64,000 nt of DNA. It comes from Sabulibacter ruber. GTDB lineage: Bacteria; Bacteroidota; Bacteroidia; Cytophagales; Hymenobacteraceae. Within the stretch, counting starts at the first letter, position 1. Each line of letters opens with the position of its first letter. Under the pieces are notes generated by a model, which searched no databases, was not told the DNA's origin, and worked only from the letters and a program-made list of their open reading frames with translations. Shown here in pieces: positions 24,019-32,460 of the stretch. The translations under genes were made by a program, and so were the position numbers. The stretch is from contig NZ_JAFFID010000002.1 of the NCBI RefSeq assembly GCF_017355955.1, positions 186,001-250,000 on the forward strand. Reading direction: 5' to 3'.

Positions 24019-25920
24019 TCAGTTCACCGCCATGGCCTCCGGCCGAAGCATGTCTATCATCATGCTTAGTTCCTGCACGGTTTTGTCATTGTTGCCGGAG
24101 TACCCCATGCTCTTGAACCGGATGTTGCCGTTGCCGTCCAGGATGAACTTGGTGGGGATGCCCGATACTTTGTAGGCATCAATCATCTTGTTTTCCTCGT
24201 CCATGAGCACCTGGAACGTGTAGTTCTTCTTGGAGATGAAATCAGCGACTTTCTTGTGCCGGTCTTCGCCGTTCTCCCAGGAATTCACAAACACAAAGGC
24301 TACTTTGTCATTGTCTTTGAACTTAGCCACGGCCTGTTGCATGCCGGGGAAAGAGGCAATACACGGGCCGCACCAGGTAGCCCAGAAATCTACCACCACG
24401 GTTTTGCCTTTGAGGGATGCCAGGGAAACCACGTTGCCGTTCAGGTCGCGGAGCTCAAAAGATGGCGCTTTTTCCAGCATGATTTTCTTTTTCAGGTCGG
24501 CGCGCATTTTCTCAATGGCGGGCGCTTCCACTTTGGTCCAGTAAGAGTCAAAGCCGGCCTCCCCGTTGGTTTGGGTGTACAGGTCTTTGAGATAGCCTTT
24601 CATTTTGGAAGTGCCGTGCCCGCTGGAGACCATGGTTTCAAGCACCTTCTGGGCTTTGGCTTTATCGGGGCCGGTAGCCAGCACCTCGGCGTAGCGGTTA
24701 TTGATTTCCGGGTTGTTGCCGCGGGTGAACTGGTACCCTTCGGCCAGGTATCTTTCGGCCTCCGCCCGGTTGCCTTCCTTCAGAAGAATGGCCCCGTAGG
24801 TATCGGCTACCTGGCCTAAGCTCATCTGGTGGCCTCTTTTCCAGTCGGTCTCGGTGATGAGGTCGTCTTTCTTGCCGCTGGGCTGGGCAACCTCTTTCTG
24901 GGCTATCTGGTAGCCTTTTTGAGCCAGTTCTTTGGCTTTGGAGAGGTTCTCGCCGCTCTCATACAAACGCCAGGCCGCCGAGTTGTAGACGTTAGCGGTG
25001 GCTACCACGGGGTATTGGGCCATAAAGGCATCAAACTCCTGCCATTTACCCTCTGAGGCATATTCCAGGGGAATGCCCATCAGCATATTGGCTAGGTGGG
25101 CGTGCTGCGGGAAATCCTTCGCGAAGGCTATCGCCAGTTCTTTCCGTTTCTCGGGGTCTTTCTCCATGTAGTACGCCATCATGCGCTCGTTCTGCACATA
25201 CTCCCCAGTTGGTTCCTGGGCTTTGATCTGCGCGGCGTACTGAGCGGCTTTCTCTTTGTCGCCAAGGCGGTCATAGAAGTTGGCCAGCATGCCCAGTTGC
25301 TTCACCGTTAAGTCTTTCTGCTGGCTCAGCGCCTCCAGCTCGGCTTTTACTTTCTGCTTGCCCTCTTCGCCTTTGTAAGCCGAAAGCAGGGCATACAGCT
25401 TGGTTTGCAGGACATCGGGTTTGCGGTTTGGGTAGTTGGTTAATTCCTGCTCCAGCAGCTCCAGCGCTTTCTTGTAGTCAAGGTCCATCTCAATCATGGG
25501 GCCCCACTCAGAAAAAGCCGCAGCCATGCCGTACACTGCGCCGGGCACCGGTTGCTTTTTGGCGTCATAGAGGTAAAAAGCGTAGCCTTTGCCGCCGTTG
25601 TTGTCAATGGTTTCCTCCTCCCGGAAGGTAAGGATGGCTCCGTCTACCTCAGGAGCGGGTTTAAAGCGGCCTTCCCAGCCGTGCCTGGTTTTTTTGAGGG
25701 GGATTTCCTGCACTTTGGGCTTATGGTCATCATAGGCGTACACCTGAGCGGTTACGGAGGCGGCATGGCTCAGGGAAGTTCCGGCCGGATTATAGCTGAA
25801 CCTGATTTCCTGTCCTACTTTGGGCTTCTCGGGCTTGAGGGTGAAAGAGCCGGAGGGGGTTTGGGCCTGCACCAGCACACTGCTGAATACTCCCAGCACT
25901 AGTAGTAAATTCTTTTTCAT
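24019..25920 (-). CDS. Exported TlpA-like thiol-disulfide oxidoreductase with TPR-like middle
   Basis: 633 aa from the ATG at 25920 (signal peptide MKKNLLLVLGVFSSVLVQAQ). The N-terminal ~110 residues look like a beta-sandwich (VGQEIRFSYNPAG...). A long helical middle (about 140-480) with repeats such as ANFYDRLGDKEKAAQYAAQ and LKEGNRAEAERYLAEG suggests TPR-like units. The C-terminal ~150 residues are a thioredoxin domain with WATWCGPC and the cis-Pro GIPTKF. It probably reduces or isomerises disulfides in the periplasm, with the helical part binding partners. A typical Bacteroidota design. Starts in isolation. Confidence 0.88.
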   Translation of the reverse strand: MKKNLLLVLGVFSSVLVQAQTPSGSFTLKPEKPKVGQEIRFSYNPAGTSLSHAASVTAQVYAYDDHKPKVQEIPLKKTRHGWEGRFKPAPEVDGAILTFREEETIDNNGGKGYAFYLYDAKKQPVPGAVYGMAAAFSEWGPMIEMDLDYKKALELLEQELTNYPNRKPDVLQTKLYALLSAYKGEEGKQKVKAELEALSQQKDLTVKQLGMLANFYDRLGDKEKAAQYAAQIKAQEPTGEYVQNERMMAYYMEKDPEKRKELAIAFAKDFPQHAHLANMLMGIPLEYASEGKWQEFDAFMAQYPVVATANVYNSAAWRLYESGENLSKAKELAQKGYQIAQKEVAQPSGKKDDLITETDWKRGHQMSLGQVADTYGAILLKEGNRAEAERYLAEGYQFTRGNNPEINNRYAEVLATGPDKAKAQKVLETMVSSGHGTSKMKGYLKDLYTQTNGEAGFDSYWTKVEAPAIEKMRADLKKKIMLEKAPSFELRDLNGNVVSLASLKGKTVVVDFWATWCGPCIASFPGMQQAVAKFKDNDKVAFVFVNSWENGEDRHKKVADFISKKNYTFQVLMDEENKMIDAYKVSGIPTKFILDGNGNIRFKSMGYSGNNDKTVQELSMMIDMLRPEAMAVN

Positions 25921-26041
25921 ACGCTGCAAAGGTTAGCCGGGTAAAACCTCTCCTGAACCGGAGACGGCTTAAGTAAATATGCAGAAACAATAGGAGTAAA
26001 CCTAGAAAGCCCTGCCCTTTAACATAGATTTAACTTTCTGT

Positions 26042-26075
26042 ATTTCAGGGATATTTTCCTAAAAACAAGGCAAAA
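26042..26075 (-). repeat. Core-family stem-loop, degenerate
   Basis: ATTTCAGGGATATTTTCCT, then AAAAACAAGGCAAAAT: nested arms of the family in the spacer after purU. Probably its terminator. Confidence 0.45.
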
Positions 26076-26106
26076 TCGTTCCTGTTTTACTCAGGAGAAG
26101 GGCAGC

Positions 26107-26937
26107 TTAGAAGATGATGGTTTTGTTGTTGCTCACGAACACCTTCTCCGCGAAGACCAGCTTCAACGCCTGCGCCAGCACAATCTTTTCCACGTCTCGG
26201 CCCGATTGAGCCATGTCCCGAGCGCCTTGGGTGTGGTTCACCTGGATTACGTTCTGCGCAATGATGGGCCCTTCGTCCAGATCACTGTTCACGAAGTGCG
26301 CCGTAGCCCCAATGATTTTCACACCGCGCTCATAAGCCTGCCGGTACGGATTGGCCCCGATAAACGCGGGCAAAAACGAGTGGTGGATGTTAATGATCCG
26401 GTTAGGGAACTGCGCCACAAACCCCGGGCTCAACACCCGCATGTACTTGGCCAGTACCACGTATTCTGGCTTGTAAGACGCAATCACCTGGCTCATTTCC
26501 TGGTCATGCTCTTCGCGCGTTTTGCTTTCATGTGAGATGTGATGGAACGGAATCCCGAACCTGGACACCAAAGATTCCAATTCAGCGTAGTTGCCCAGCA
26601 CCGCCAGAATGTTGGCGTTCAGGTCACCGTACTCGTGGCGCAGCAGCAGATCGCCCAGGCAATGGTGCTCTTTGGTAACCAAAATCACAATGTCTTTTTT
26701 CCGTTCGGCCACCAACCGGATGTTGGCCTCGGGCGGAAGCTCGGCCCGGAGTTCCTCTACCAATCTCTGGGGCATTACGTCTCCGGCCAGCTCGGCGCGC
26801 ATGAAGAACTGATTCTGCTGCCGGTCCACAAATTCATCGTTGCTGGTAATGTTGAGGTTGTTTCTGAAAACGATCTGCGTAATGGTAAAGATGAGACCTT
26901 TGCGGTCTGGGCAGTCAATAAGTAAAATGTGCACCAT
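26107..26937 (-). CDS. purU: Formyltetrahydrofolate deformylase
   Basis: 276 aa. An N-terminal ACT domain (LLIDCPDRKGLIFTITQIVFRNNLNI, about 5-30) senses the one-carbon/methionine balance. The C-terminal formyltransferase-fold domain carries the catalytic set: Asn and His in IINIHHSFLPAF and Asp in NSDLDEGPIIAQ. It hydrolyses 10-formyl-THF to formate and THF, feeding PurT-type purine synthesis and balancing folate pools. Length is as expected. The start MVHILLIDCPDRKG is the standard N-terminus. Transcribed leftward with no clear co-operon gene. Confidence 0.96.
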   Translation of the reverse strand: MVHILLIDCPDRKGLIFTITQIVFRNNLNITSNDEFVDRQQNQFFMRAELAGDVMPQRLVEELRAELPPEANIRLVAERKKDIVILVTKEHHCLGDLLLRHEYGDLNANILAVLGNYAELESLVSRFGIPFHHISHESKTREEHDQEMSQVIASYKPEYVVLAKYMRVLSPGFVAQFPNRIINIHHSFLPAFIGANPYRQAYERGVKIIGATAHFVNSDLDEGPIIAQNVIQVNHTQGARDMAQSGRDVEKIVLAQALKLVFAEKVFVSNNKTIIF

Positions 26938-26956
26938 GGATTGAGAAAGTGAAGAC

Positions 26957-27002
26957 CTTCTGCTTTAAGGCTCTTTTGCGCAAACCAGCCTTAAAACAGA
27001 AG
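26957..27002 (-). terminator. Terminator of the DUF2939-like gene
   Basis: CTTCTGCTTTAAGGCT (26957-26972) and AGCCTTAAAACAGAAG (26987-27002), 16-bp arms with one mismatch, with a core-family-like centre (CTTTTGCGCAAACC). Confidence 0.75.
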
Positions 27003-27033
27003 CAGATGGATAGCTTTAGAGAAAGATAGGTTT

Positions 27034-27708
27034 TCACAGCCGAAGTTGCAGCTGTGGCAGGTTCCTGAGGTTTTTGAAGGTTTCCAGCAGGCCCAATTGC
27101 TTCATCACAGCCCCGGCGTTAGGCAAGCCCACCACCTGCCAGTAATTCCCCTGATCGCGCATTCTCACTTCCACAATCACCGGGCTGGGGTGCGAGGGCA
27201 CGCGCAGATCCAAGCCCACCACGGCCACAGAATCTTCGCGGTTCACGTAGGAGATGCCTTCTAGCCGGCTGTTGCGCAGCGGGTTTTCCTCCAGCAGCTT
27301 CTGCACGGGCAACACTTGCTGCAACTGCTGCCACTCTTCTTCGCTGATCTGGGCGGGCGGCCCGTTTCCGGCTTTGCCGTGCTGCACGTATTGCTCAATG
27401 CCGCCCCGCAGGGCCTGCAGCACTTCGCCTTTCTTGGAAGCCATGGCCATGCCCAGCGCCATAGCCGCAATGGCCTGTTCTTTCTGCGGCAGCTCGGCCA
27501 TGCCCGCCTTCACGGCCTGGTCCAGGAAACTGGCGGTGGTACGGTCTACATCCACGTACTTTTCCAACGCTGCCATGTCTCGGTTGTCAACTGCCTTCTT
27601 GATTTGGTATAAAGAGAATTCCGGTCCCTGCGCGTAGCGTTTGTACAGCCAGAAACCTACGGCCCCCACCAACACCAGCACCGAGAGCCAAACCATTGTT
27701 TTCTTCAT
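27034..27708 (-). CDS. DUF2939-like membrane-anchored protein
   Basis: 224 aa with a single N-terminal transmembrane anchor (about 5-22, followed by KRYAQGPEFSLYQIKKAVDNRDMAALEKYVDVD). That 'short anchor, then SLYxIKKAVDNRD...KYVD' pattern is what I recall of DUF2939. The body is Gln/Leu-rich and helical, with a compact beta part near the end (VRMRDQGNYWQVVGLPN). Likely periplasmic, function unknown. It lies about 95 bp upstream of purU in the same direction, separated by a terminator. Confidence 0.75.
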   Translation of the reverse strand: MKKTMVWLSVLVLVGAVGFWLYKRYAQGPEFSLYQIKKAVDNRDMAALEKYVDVDRTTASFLDQAVKAGMAELPQKEQAIAAMALGMAMASKKGEVLQALRGGIEQYVQHGKAGNGPPAQISEEEWQQLQQVLPVQKLLEENPLRNSRLEGISYVNREDSVAVVGLDLRVPSHPSPVIVEVRMRDQGNYWQVVGLPNAGAVMKQLGLLETFKNLRNLPQLQLRL

Positions 27709-27786
27709 AGGAAAGGTGATCTATCACAAGGTAAATTACTTCTACGGAAATTCCTGTCATCCGCCGATACTCACCGCTTTACAAAC

Positions 27787-27825
27787 CCGTTTTTTCTGGA
27801 TTTCAGCCAAAACACCATTGAAACG
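27787..27825. repeat. Core-family stem-loop, degenerate
   Basis: CCCGTTTTTTCTGGATTTCAG followed by CCAAAACACCATTGAAACG, in the spacer upstream of the DUF2939-like gene. It resembles other weak copies, with AAACC/GTTT-type outer pairs. Confidence 0.35.
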
Positions 27826-27858
27826 AAGAAGTACGCCCGCGTTGAACGGGCACAGAAA

Positions 27859-27914
27859 AGCCGCTTCGCTGTTTCTAGCCTCCTTCAAAGAAAGCCAGAA
27901 ACAGCGAAGCGGCT
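27859..27914 (-). terminator. Terminator of the ZIP transporter gene
   Basis: AGCCGCTTCGCTGTTTCT (27859-27876) and AGAAACAGCGAAGCGGCT (27897-27914), a perfect 18-bp stem with a 20-base loop; on the minus strand it is followed by TTTTCTG. Confidence 0.88.
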
Positions 27915-27943
27915 CTGAATATTTCAGAAGTGAACTTGCTTAC

Positions 27944-28729
27944 CTACAGCATACCGGCGCCAATGGCGATCAAAGCCCCGGCCAGGGTGGCCAGCAATTT
28001 GCCCCGGTTGAACCGGTGCTCTGGGCTGGTCTCGAACAGGATGGTGGTGGAGATGTGCAGGAAGTTTCCTACCACCAGGCCAGACAGCACCGTGTAAGCC
28101 TCGCCGGAGAGAAGTTTCTCCAGGGCCACATAGTTGCTGAACAGTAGTCCCAGAGGCGAGGCCGCCGCAAACAGCAGCAAGTACCCAAAGGCTTTCTTAA
28201 AGCTATGCAGCCGCGCCACCAACACTGACATGAGCGCGATAGCCGCCGGAATGTGGTGCAGCGCAATGCCCGCCAGAATGTGGTAGAAGTTATCGCCTAC
28301 GTGGTTGTGGCTGTGCAAATGCTCATGTACCTGCTGGGCGGCCATTCGGCTCTGCACCATCACGCTGCCCTCCAGAAAGGAGTGGATGACCAAAGAAGTC
28401 AGCAACAGAACCGGCACGGCGTGCTGATGGTGATGGTCCTGGTGCCCGCCGGGGTGCGCGTGGATGTGCCCGTGCTCTACTCCGTGCGAGAATACTTCCA
28501 GGACCAGTTGCAGAAAGAACCCGGCCAGAATGTAGAAACCTACGCGGTGCGGGTCCTCGGTGCTGAGCAACACATCGGGCAGAATGTGGAGGATGGTGAG
28601 GGCAAACAGATAGGCCCCACTAAACGCCAGCAATAATTTAAGCCATCGCTGGTTATTCTGGGGCAGAAAACGCACCAGCCAACCGGCCAGCAATACAGTA
28701 CTAAATAGAACGGAGACCGCTACTATCAT
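27944..28729 (-). CDS. ZIP family metal transporter
   Basis: 261 aa, eight transmembrane segments. Metal path motifs: HSFLEG (TM4, about 118-123) and HHIPAAIAL (TM5, about 154-162). A long His-rich loop between TM3 and TM4 (FSHGVEHGHIHAHPGG then HQDHHHQH) can bind zinc, and a second loop has HEHLHSHNHVGD. It moves Zn2+ or Fe2+ into the cytosol. It starts two bases after the methyltransferase stop, so the two are one transcript; a metal-binding lipoprotein lies upstream. A strong terminator follows. Confidence 0.92.
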   Translation of the reverse strand: MIVAVSVLFSTVLLAGWLVRFLPQNNQRWLKLLLAFSGAYLFALTILHILPDVLLSTEDPHRVGFYILAGFFLQLVLEVFSHGVEHGHIHAHPGGHQDHHHQHAVPVLLLTSLVIHSFLEGSVMVQSRMAAQQVHEHLHSHNHVGDNFYHILAGIALHHIPAAIALMSVLVARLHSFKKAFGYLLLFAAASPLGLLFSNYVALEKLLSGEAYTVLSGLVVGNFLHISTTILFETSPEHRFNRGKLLATLAGALIAIGAGML

Positions 28730-28731
28730 GG

Positions 28732-29466
28732 TTATTTCTTCAGGATGAAAATCATACGTTCGCTCTTCTCGGGGTCAAACGGGTTCAGGTGGTAATCCCC
28801 AAACACATCGGCCAACCGCAACTGAGCCATCTGGAAGTACTCCAGAAACTCATGGTAATGGAGCGCCCGCACTCTTTCTATAAATTCATAGGACTGGCCC
28901 TGGTCCTGGAACCGAATGGTTTTAAAGATAAAGCCCGCCTCTACTTTTCTGGTAATATGGAAGGTAATGCCTTCTACCTCCTTGGTTTCCCTGGCCACCA
29001 GCCTGTTGATTACCCGGGGCGTGTTCATGAAATCAATGATGAACTTGCCGCCGGTTTTGATAGAGGCTGTAGTAGCCCGCAAAGCCACCACATTCTCGTA
29101 ATCGGCTTTGAAGTACCCAAAGCTGGTGAACAGGTTGAACACAAAGTCAAAGGTCTCTGGCCGAAACACCTCGCGCATGTCATGCACGTGGAAGTGCAGC
29201 TTCTCGTTCTCAAACTGCCGGGCATAGGCAATGCTCTTCTCAGACAAATCCAGGCCGGTTACATCATAGCCCTGCTGGTTGAGGTAAATGGAGTGTCTCC
29301 CTTTGCCGCAGGCCAGGTCCATGAGTTTACAGGTGGGTTTGGGCCGAAGATGACGCAACAGATTGTCCAGGAACCGCTGCGCCTCCTGGGCATCGCGGTT
29401 CTTGTACAAGATGTGGTAATACGGAGAATCAAACCAGGTATGAAACCATTCTGCCGGATGTGTCAT
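28732..29466 (-). CDS. Class I SAM-dependent methyltransferase
   Basis: 244 aa. SAM motif I is LMDLACGKGRHSIYL (about 48-62) with acidic GLDLSEKSIAYARQ (motif II). The start region HTWFDSPYYHILYKNRDAQEAQRFLDNLL is a typical N-terminus of a small soluble methyltransferase family common in Bacteroidota. The substrate is unknown; the sequence favours a small molecule. Its stop is two bases before the ZIP start, so co-expression is likely. 64 bases separate it from the metal-binding lipoprotein gene. Confidence 0.88.
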   Translation of the reverse strand: MTHPAEWFHTWFDSPYYHILYKNRDAQEAQRFLDNLLRHLRPKPTCKLMDLACGKGRHSIYLNQQGYDVTGLDLSEKSIAYARQFENEKLHFHVHDMREVFRPETFDFVFNLFTSFGYFKADYENVVALRATTASIKTGGKFIIDFMNTPRVINRLVARETKEVEGITFHITRKVEAGFIFKTIRFQDQGQSYEFIERVRALHYHEFLEYFQMAQLRLADVFGDYHLNPFDPEKSERMIFILKK

Positions 29467-29530
29467 GCAGGGTGCAGGAATTGAGGTGAGAAGGCATTAA
29501 GCGTTCCGGTGCCTTTTCACCGGGCAGAAC

Positions 29531-29821
29531 TTACCTTGTGGCTGTGGTGTCAGCGCTTGCCTGGTACTTGGGGTTTTTCTCCAGGTCCATGCCGCACACC
29601 GGGCATTTGCCGGGCTCCATGCTGGCACTGCCTTCGCACTCCATTGGGCAGATATAAGCCAGTTGCTGGGTCTGGGTGCCGGCAGCCGTGCTGTCCTGGG
29701 CTGCGCCTTCCTGCTCCGTGGCAGTTGTTTCTGGCTGGTCACCGGAAGAGGCATTGTTACAGGAAGAAACAGAGACTACTGCAGACAAGGCCAGTGCCCA
29801 GGTGAAGAAAATCTTTCTCAT
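29531..29821 (-). CDS. Metal-binding lipoprotein with heavy-metal-binding (YHS-like) motif
   Basis: 96 aa from the ATG at 29821 (MRKIFFTWALALSAVVSVSSC); seven residues upstream in frame are unlikely. Lipidated Cys21, a Thr/Gln/Ala-rich linker, then YICPMECEGSASMEPGKCPVCGMDLEKNP, the heavy-metal-binding motif also found at the ends of copper/efflux components. Cys, Met and Glu ligands suggest Cu or Zn. It sits before the methyltransferase and ZIP genes, so it may take part in the same metal handling. Confidence 0.88.
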   Translation of the reverse strand: MRKIFFTWALALSAVVSVSSCNNASSGDQPETTATEQEGAAQDSTAAGTQTQQLAYICPMECEGSASMEPGKCPVCGMDLEKNPKYQASADTTATR

Positions 29822-29839
29822 AGAAAATAGAAGATACGC

Positions 29840-29891
29840 CAAAGCCCGTTTTTGGCTTGTTTGTAGAAAAACAAGTCAAAAACGGGCTTTG
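29840..29891 (-). terminator. Terminator with core palindrome apex
   Basis: CAAAGCCCGTTTTTG...AAAAACGGGCTTTG encloses the tip CTTGTTT-GTAGA-AAACAAG. It ends the small lipoprotein gene at 29903 and lies 19 bases upstream of the next gene's start (29821), so it also shapes readthrough to the metal-binding lipoprotein gene. Confidence 0.78.
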
Positions 29892-29902
29892 AACAAGGTT
29901 GA

Positions 29903-30199
29903 TTATTCGTGGTTTTCTACCGCTTCTTTTTGGTTGCTTTTTTGGGCAGGAGCAACTTCTTCCTGTTTTCTGGTATTGGTTGGGTTCTCGTGCTCGTCAT
30001 GGTTGATGTGCACATCCTCGCGGGTTACCTCTTCTTCGCTGCTGGCGTTGTCAATGTTAGAGGTGTTGTTGCGCATTCCTGGTGGCACGTAGTCATCAGA
30101 AACTTTTACCTCAGGACGCAGGTCAGAAGGCTCGCTGCTGCAAGAAGCCAGTGCAAGTACACCAGCCACTGCGAAAACGGAAAGAATGTTTTTTATCAT
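29903..30199 (-). CDS. Small acidic lipoprotein, hypothetical
   Basis: 98 aa: lipoprotein signal (ALASC, Cys20), then a disordered, charged body (SEEEVTREDVHINHDEHENPTNTRKQEEV) with no predicted fold. Several Asp/Glu/His could bind cations. It ends in ENHE. No family recognised. Confidence 0.72.
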   Translation of the reverse strand: MIKNILSVFAVAGVLALASCSSEPSDLRPEVKVSDDYVPPGMRNNTSNIDNASSEEEVTREDVHINHDEHENPTNTRKQEEVAPAQKSNQKEAVENHE

Positions 30200-30244
30200 T
30201 TTTAGGGAAATTAAGTCTGAAACAGGTTCTATTGTTTTAGACGC

Positions 30245-30844
30245 TTATGCAGGAATAAGGTTTTTACGGCGCAACAGAGACTCCATGAGTTTTAAATCAT
30301 TGGGACTGTTGAAGATTTTGTAAGGCAGGTGCAGGAACACCGGCACGTTGAAGGTTTTGGCTAACCAGCCTTTCCAGCCTTTGGGCAACTGGTCTGGCGT
30401 AGGGCCTTTCAGGTACATCTGGTAGGCATCTTTGGTTTGGGTTACGCGGTCAATCATGTCCCACTGCAGGGCCATGCCTTCGCGGTCATTGCGTTTCATG
30501 AGGATCTGGCGCTGGTCAATCTCGTACATCACGCGCTCAAACAGCACGTTGCTTTGCTCCATCTGGGTCACGCCCATCACCTGGGCAGAACGCACCAGTA
30601 CGTACAGAACAGTCACTATAACGGCACCGGCCACCCACCACCAGGAGAACTCAACCGCGGCTGGCAGAGAGAAAAGCACCAGCGGAATAAGGGCTCTCCA
30701 CCACTCTTTCTTCCAGACCTGGCCCAACGCCATTTTAGCGTAATCGTTCTTGTCCAGCTGGTTCTTCTTCGTACGGATTGCCAGCGGATTGAAAGGCTGC
30801 TGTTGCTGAACCCGTTGCCCCCCTCTTTGATTTGGATGTTGCAT
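30245..30844 (-). CDS. YcxB-like membrane protein
   Basis: 199 aa. A basic N-terminus (QRGGQRVQQQQPF, then LDKNDYAKMALGQ) precedes two transmembrane segments (about 50-85: ALIPLVLFSLPAAVEF and WWWVAGAVIVTVLYVLV) and a C-terminal cytosolic domain with MALQWDMIDRVTQTKDAYQMYL and a hydrophobic-rich FNVPVFLHLPYKIF. This is the YcxB C-terminal pattern: two TMs and a small PH-like domain. Function unknown. Confidence 0.75.
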   Translation of the reverse strand: MQHPNQRGGQRVQQQQPFNPLAIRTKKNQLDKNDYAKMALGQVWKKEWWRALIPLVLFSLPAAVEFSWWWVAGAVIVTVLYVLVRSAQVMGVTQMEQSNVLFERVMYEIDQRQILMKRNDREGMALQWDMIDRVTQTKDAYQMYLKGPTPDQLPKGWKGWLAKTFNVPVFLHLPYKIFNSPNDLKLMESLLRRKNLIPA

Positions 30845-30976
30845 AATTTTAATTAATGTCAGCCGGTGAACTGTGAAGCGCTAGGAAACAGGCTTTTAAA
30901 CTCACGACGGCTGCTTTCTCCTCTTTCTCTCTTTTTTGTTTACGATATTTTAAAAGTAGTGGACTGTTACACCCCC

Positions 30977-31840
30977 TCAATCTTTGAACGCTTTCAAACT
31001 CAGGTCCAGGCTGCGGTTAGAGTGCGTCAATGCCCCCACTGAAATGAAGTTGACACCGGTCTCGGCTACTGCCCTAATGGTTTCCTCGGTTATACCTCCA
31101 GAGGCTTCGGTCTCATAGCGGCCACCTATCAGTTCCACCGCCTCGCGCAGTTTGTCTACCTCAAAGTTATCCAGCATGATACGGTGGATGCCGCCTGTTT
31201 CCAGCGCCTCGCGTACTTCGGTCAGGTTGCGGGTTTCCACCTCAATCTTGAGCGGTTTGCCCAGTTTCTCCAGGTAGCGGTGCGTGGCTTCAATGGCTTG
31301 CCTGATGCCGCCGGCGTAGTCCACGTGGTTGTCTTTGAGCATGATCATGTCAAACAGCCCAAACCGGTGGTTGGTACCGCCGCCAATCAGCACGGCCCAT
31401 TTCTCCATCATCCTAAAGTTAGGCGTAGTCTTGCGGGTATCCAGCAAACGGGCGCCGGTTCCTTCAATCAGCTTCACCAGGCTCTGGGTGTAGGTGGCAA
31501 TACCGCTCATACGCTGCATGCAGTTGAGCACCAAACGCTCAGCCGTTAAGATAGACTGGGCCTTGCCGTGCACAGTAAAAGCAATGTCTCCGCGGTTGAT
31601 CTGGGCGCCGTCCTGTAAAAACACCTCCAGCCTCAACGTAGGGTCCACTTCATGGAAGATTTTCCACGCCAACTCTACGCCGGCCAGCACACCCCGGTCT
31701 TTCACCAGGAGCTTTGCCTGGTTCTGGGCACTCTCGGGAATGGAGGCCAGTGACGAGTGGTCGCCGTCGGCAACGTCTTCCTGCAGGGCCTGCCGGATAA
31801 ATGCCCTAATGCCTTCTTGGGTAAGGTAGGATGCTTTCAC
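30977..31840 (-). CDS. nadC: Nicotinate-nucleotide pyrophosphorylase (quinolinate phosphoribosyltransferase)
   Basis: 287 aa from the GTG at 31840 (VKASYLTQEGIRAFIRQAL). An ATG at 31870 is in frame but lies inside the loop of the terminator hairpin at 31855-31882, so it cannot be the start. QPRTase motifs are visible: RTAER-like LTAERLVLNCMQRMSGIAT, LLDTRKTTPNFRMMEKWAV, GGGTNHRFGLFDMIMLKDNH, VETRNLTEV and ASGGITEETIRAVAETGVNFISVG. It converts quinolinate and PRPP to nicotinate mononucleotide in NAD synthesis. It is preceded by the DUF4783 gene, a pairing seen in other Bacteroidota. Confidence 0.95.
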   Translation of the reverse strand: MKASYLTQEGIRAFIRQALQEDVADGDHSSLASIPESAQNQAKLLVKDRGVLAGVELAWKIFHEVDPTLRLEVFLQDGAQINRGDIAFTVHGKAQSILTAERLVLNCMQRMSGIATYTQSLVKLIEGTGARLLDTRKTTPNFRMMEKWAVLIGGGTNHRFGLFDMIMLKDNHVDYAGGIRQAIEATHRYLEKLGKPLKIEVETRNLTEVREALETGGIHRIMLDNFEVDKLREAVELIGGRYETEASGGITEETIRAVAETGVNFISVGALTHSNRSLDLSLKAFKD

Positions 31841-31854
31841 GCTGCAAAAATAAA

Positions 31855-31882
31855 AAAAGGCACCAAACATTCGGTGCCTTTT
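31855..31882 (-). terminator. Terminator between DUF4783 and nadC
   Basis: AAAAGGCACC (31855-31864) and GGTGCCTTTT (31873-31882), 10-bp stem, followed on the minus strand by a run of T. It stands between the two genes and sets the upper limit for the nadC start. Confidence 0.8.
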
Positions 31883-31917
31883 CTATGGATTGTCCTGTTA
31901 GAGACAATTATATGCTG

Positions 31918-32319
31918 TTATTTAAACTCAATGGTGTCAATCTTATAGGAATCGCCGTATTTCTTCACCTTCACTACCACGTTATAGCGGCCGCCTTTGT
32001 GGGTGTATTTGCCTATGGCGTAGCGTTGGCCGTCTTCTGAACCGCCCTGGTGATCAAAGCTGAACCCTACCGGCGCGTTTTTGCTGAAGAAGTTACGCAC
32101 CACCATCTCGGCCTGGCTCTGGCTGTAGCTGCCGTTGTCGCCGTCTATGTTTACCTCTACCTTAGAGTTGAAGTAGCGCGCCAAATCACGGGAAGAACCA
32201 GATCTAATGGCAGATTGGATCCCGCCCATTACGTCAGACTGAGCAGTAACCTGTCCGGCACCCACCAGTATCCCTAACAGCACCAAGGTCATCGCCATCA
32301 ATCTTCTGAAATTTTTCAT
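31918..32319 (-). CDS. DUF4783 exported protein
   Basis: 133 aa from the ATG at 32319 (MKNFRRLMAMTLVLLGILVGAGQVTAQ, clear signal peptide); an ATG five codons up is less likely. The body (SRDLARYFNSKVEVNIDGDNGSYSQSQAEMVVRNFFSKN, then GFSFDHQGGSEDGQRYAIGKY) fits the NTF2-like DUF4783, usually found next to nadC in Bacteroidota. The function is unknown and the genomic link is not explained. A terminator lies between the two genes. Confidence 0.88.
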   Translation of the reverse strand: MKNFRRLMAMTLVLLGILVGAGQVTAQSDVMGGIQSAIRSGSSRDLARYFNSKVEVNIDGDNGSYSQSQAEMVVRNFFSKNAPVGFSFDHQGGSEDGQRYAIGKYTHKGGRYNVVVKVKKYGDSYKIDTIEFK

Positions 32320-32460
32320 GTCTTTGTGTTCCAAGTTTTACTTCTTCTATGCCAAAACTATGCCAAAGGCAGATAAGTTCAAGGCCCTAAAGATACAGGA
32401 AATAAGCAGAATCAAACGCCAAACGCTTCTTTTTAAACTGTGGCTTGTATCTTTACGCGC

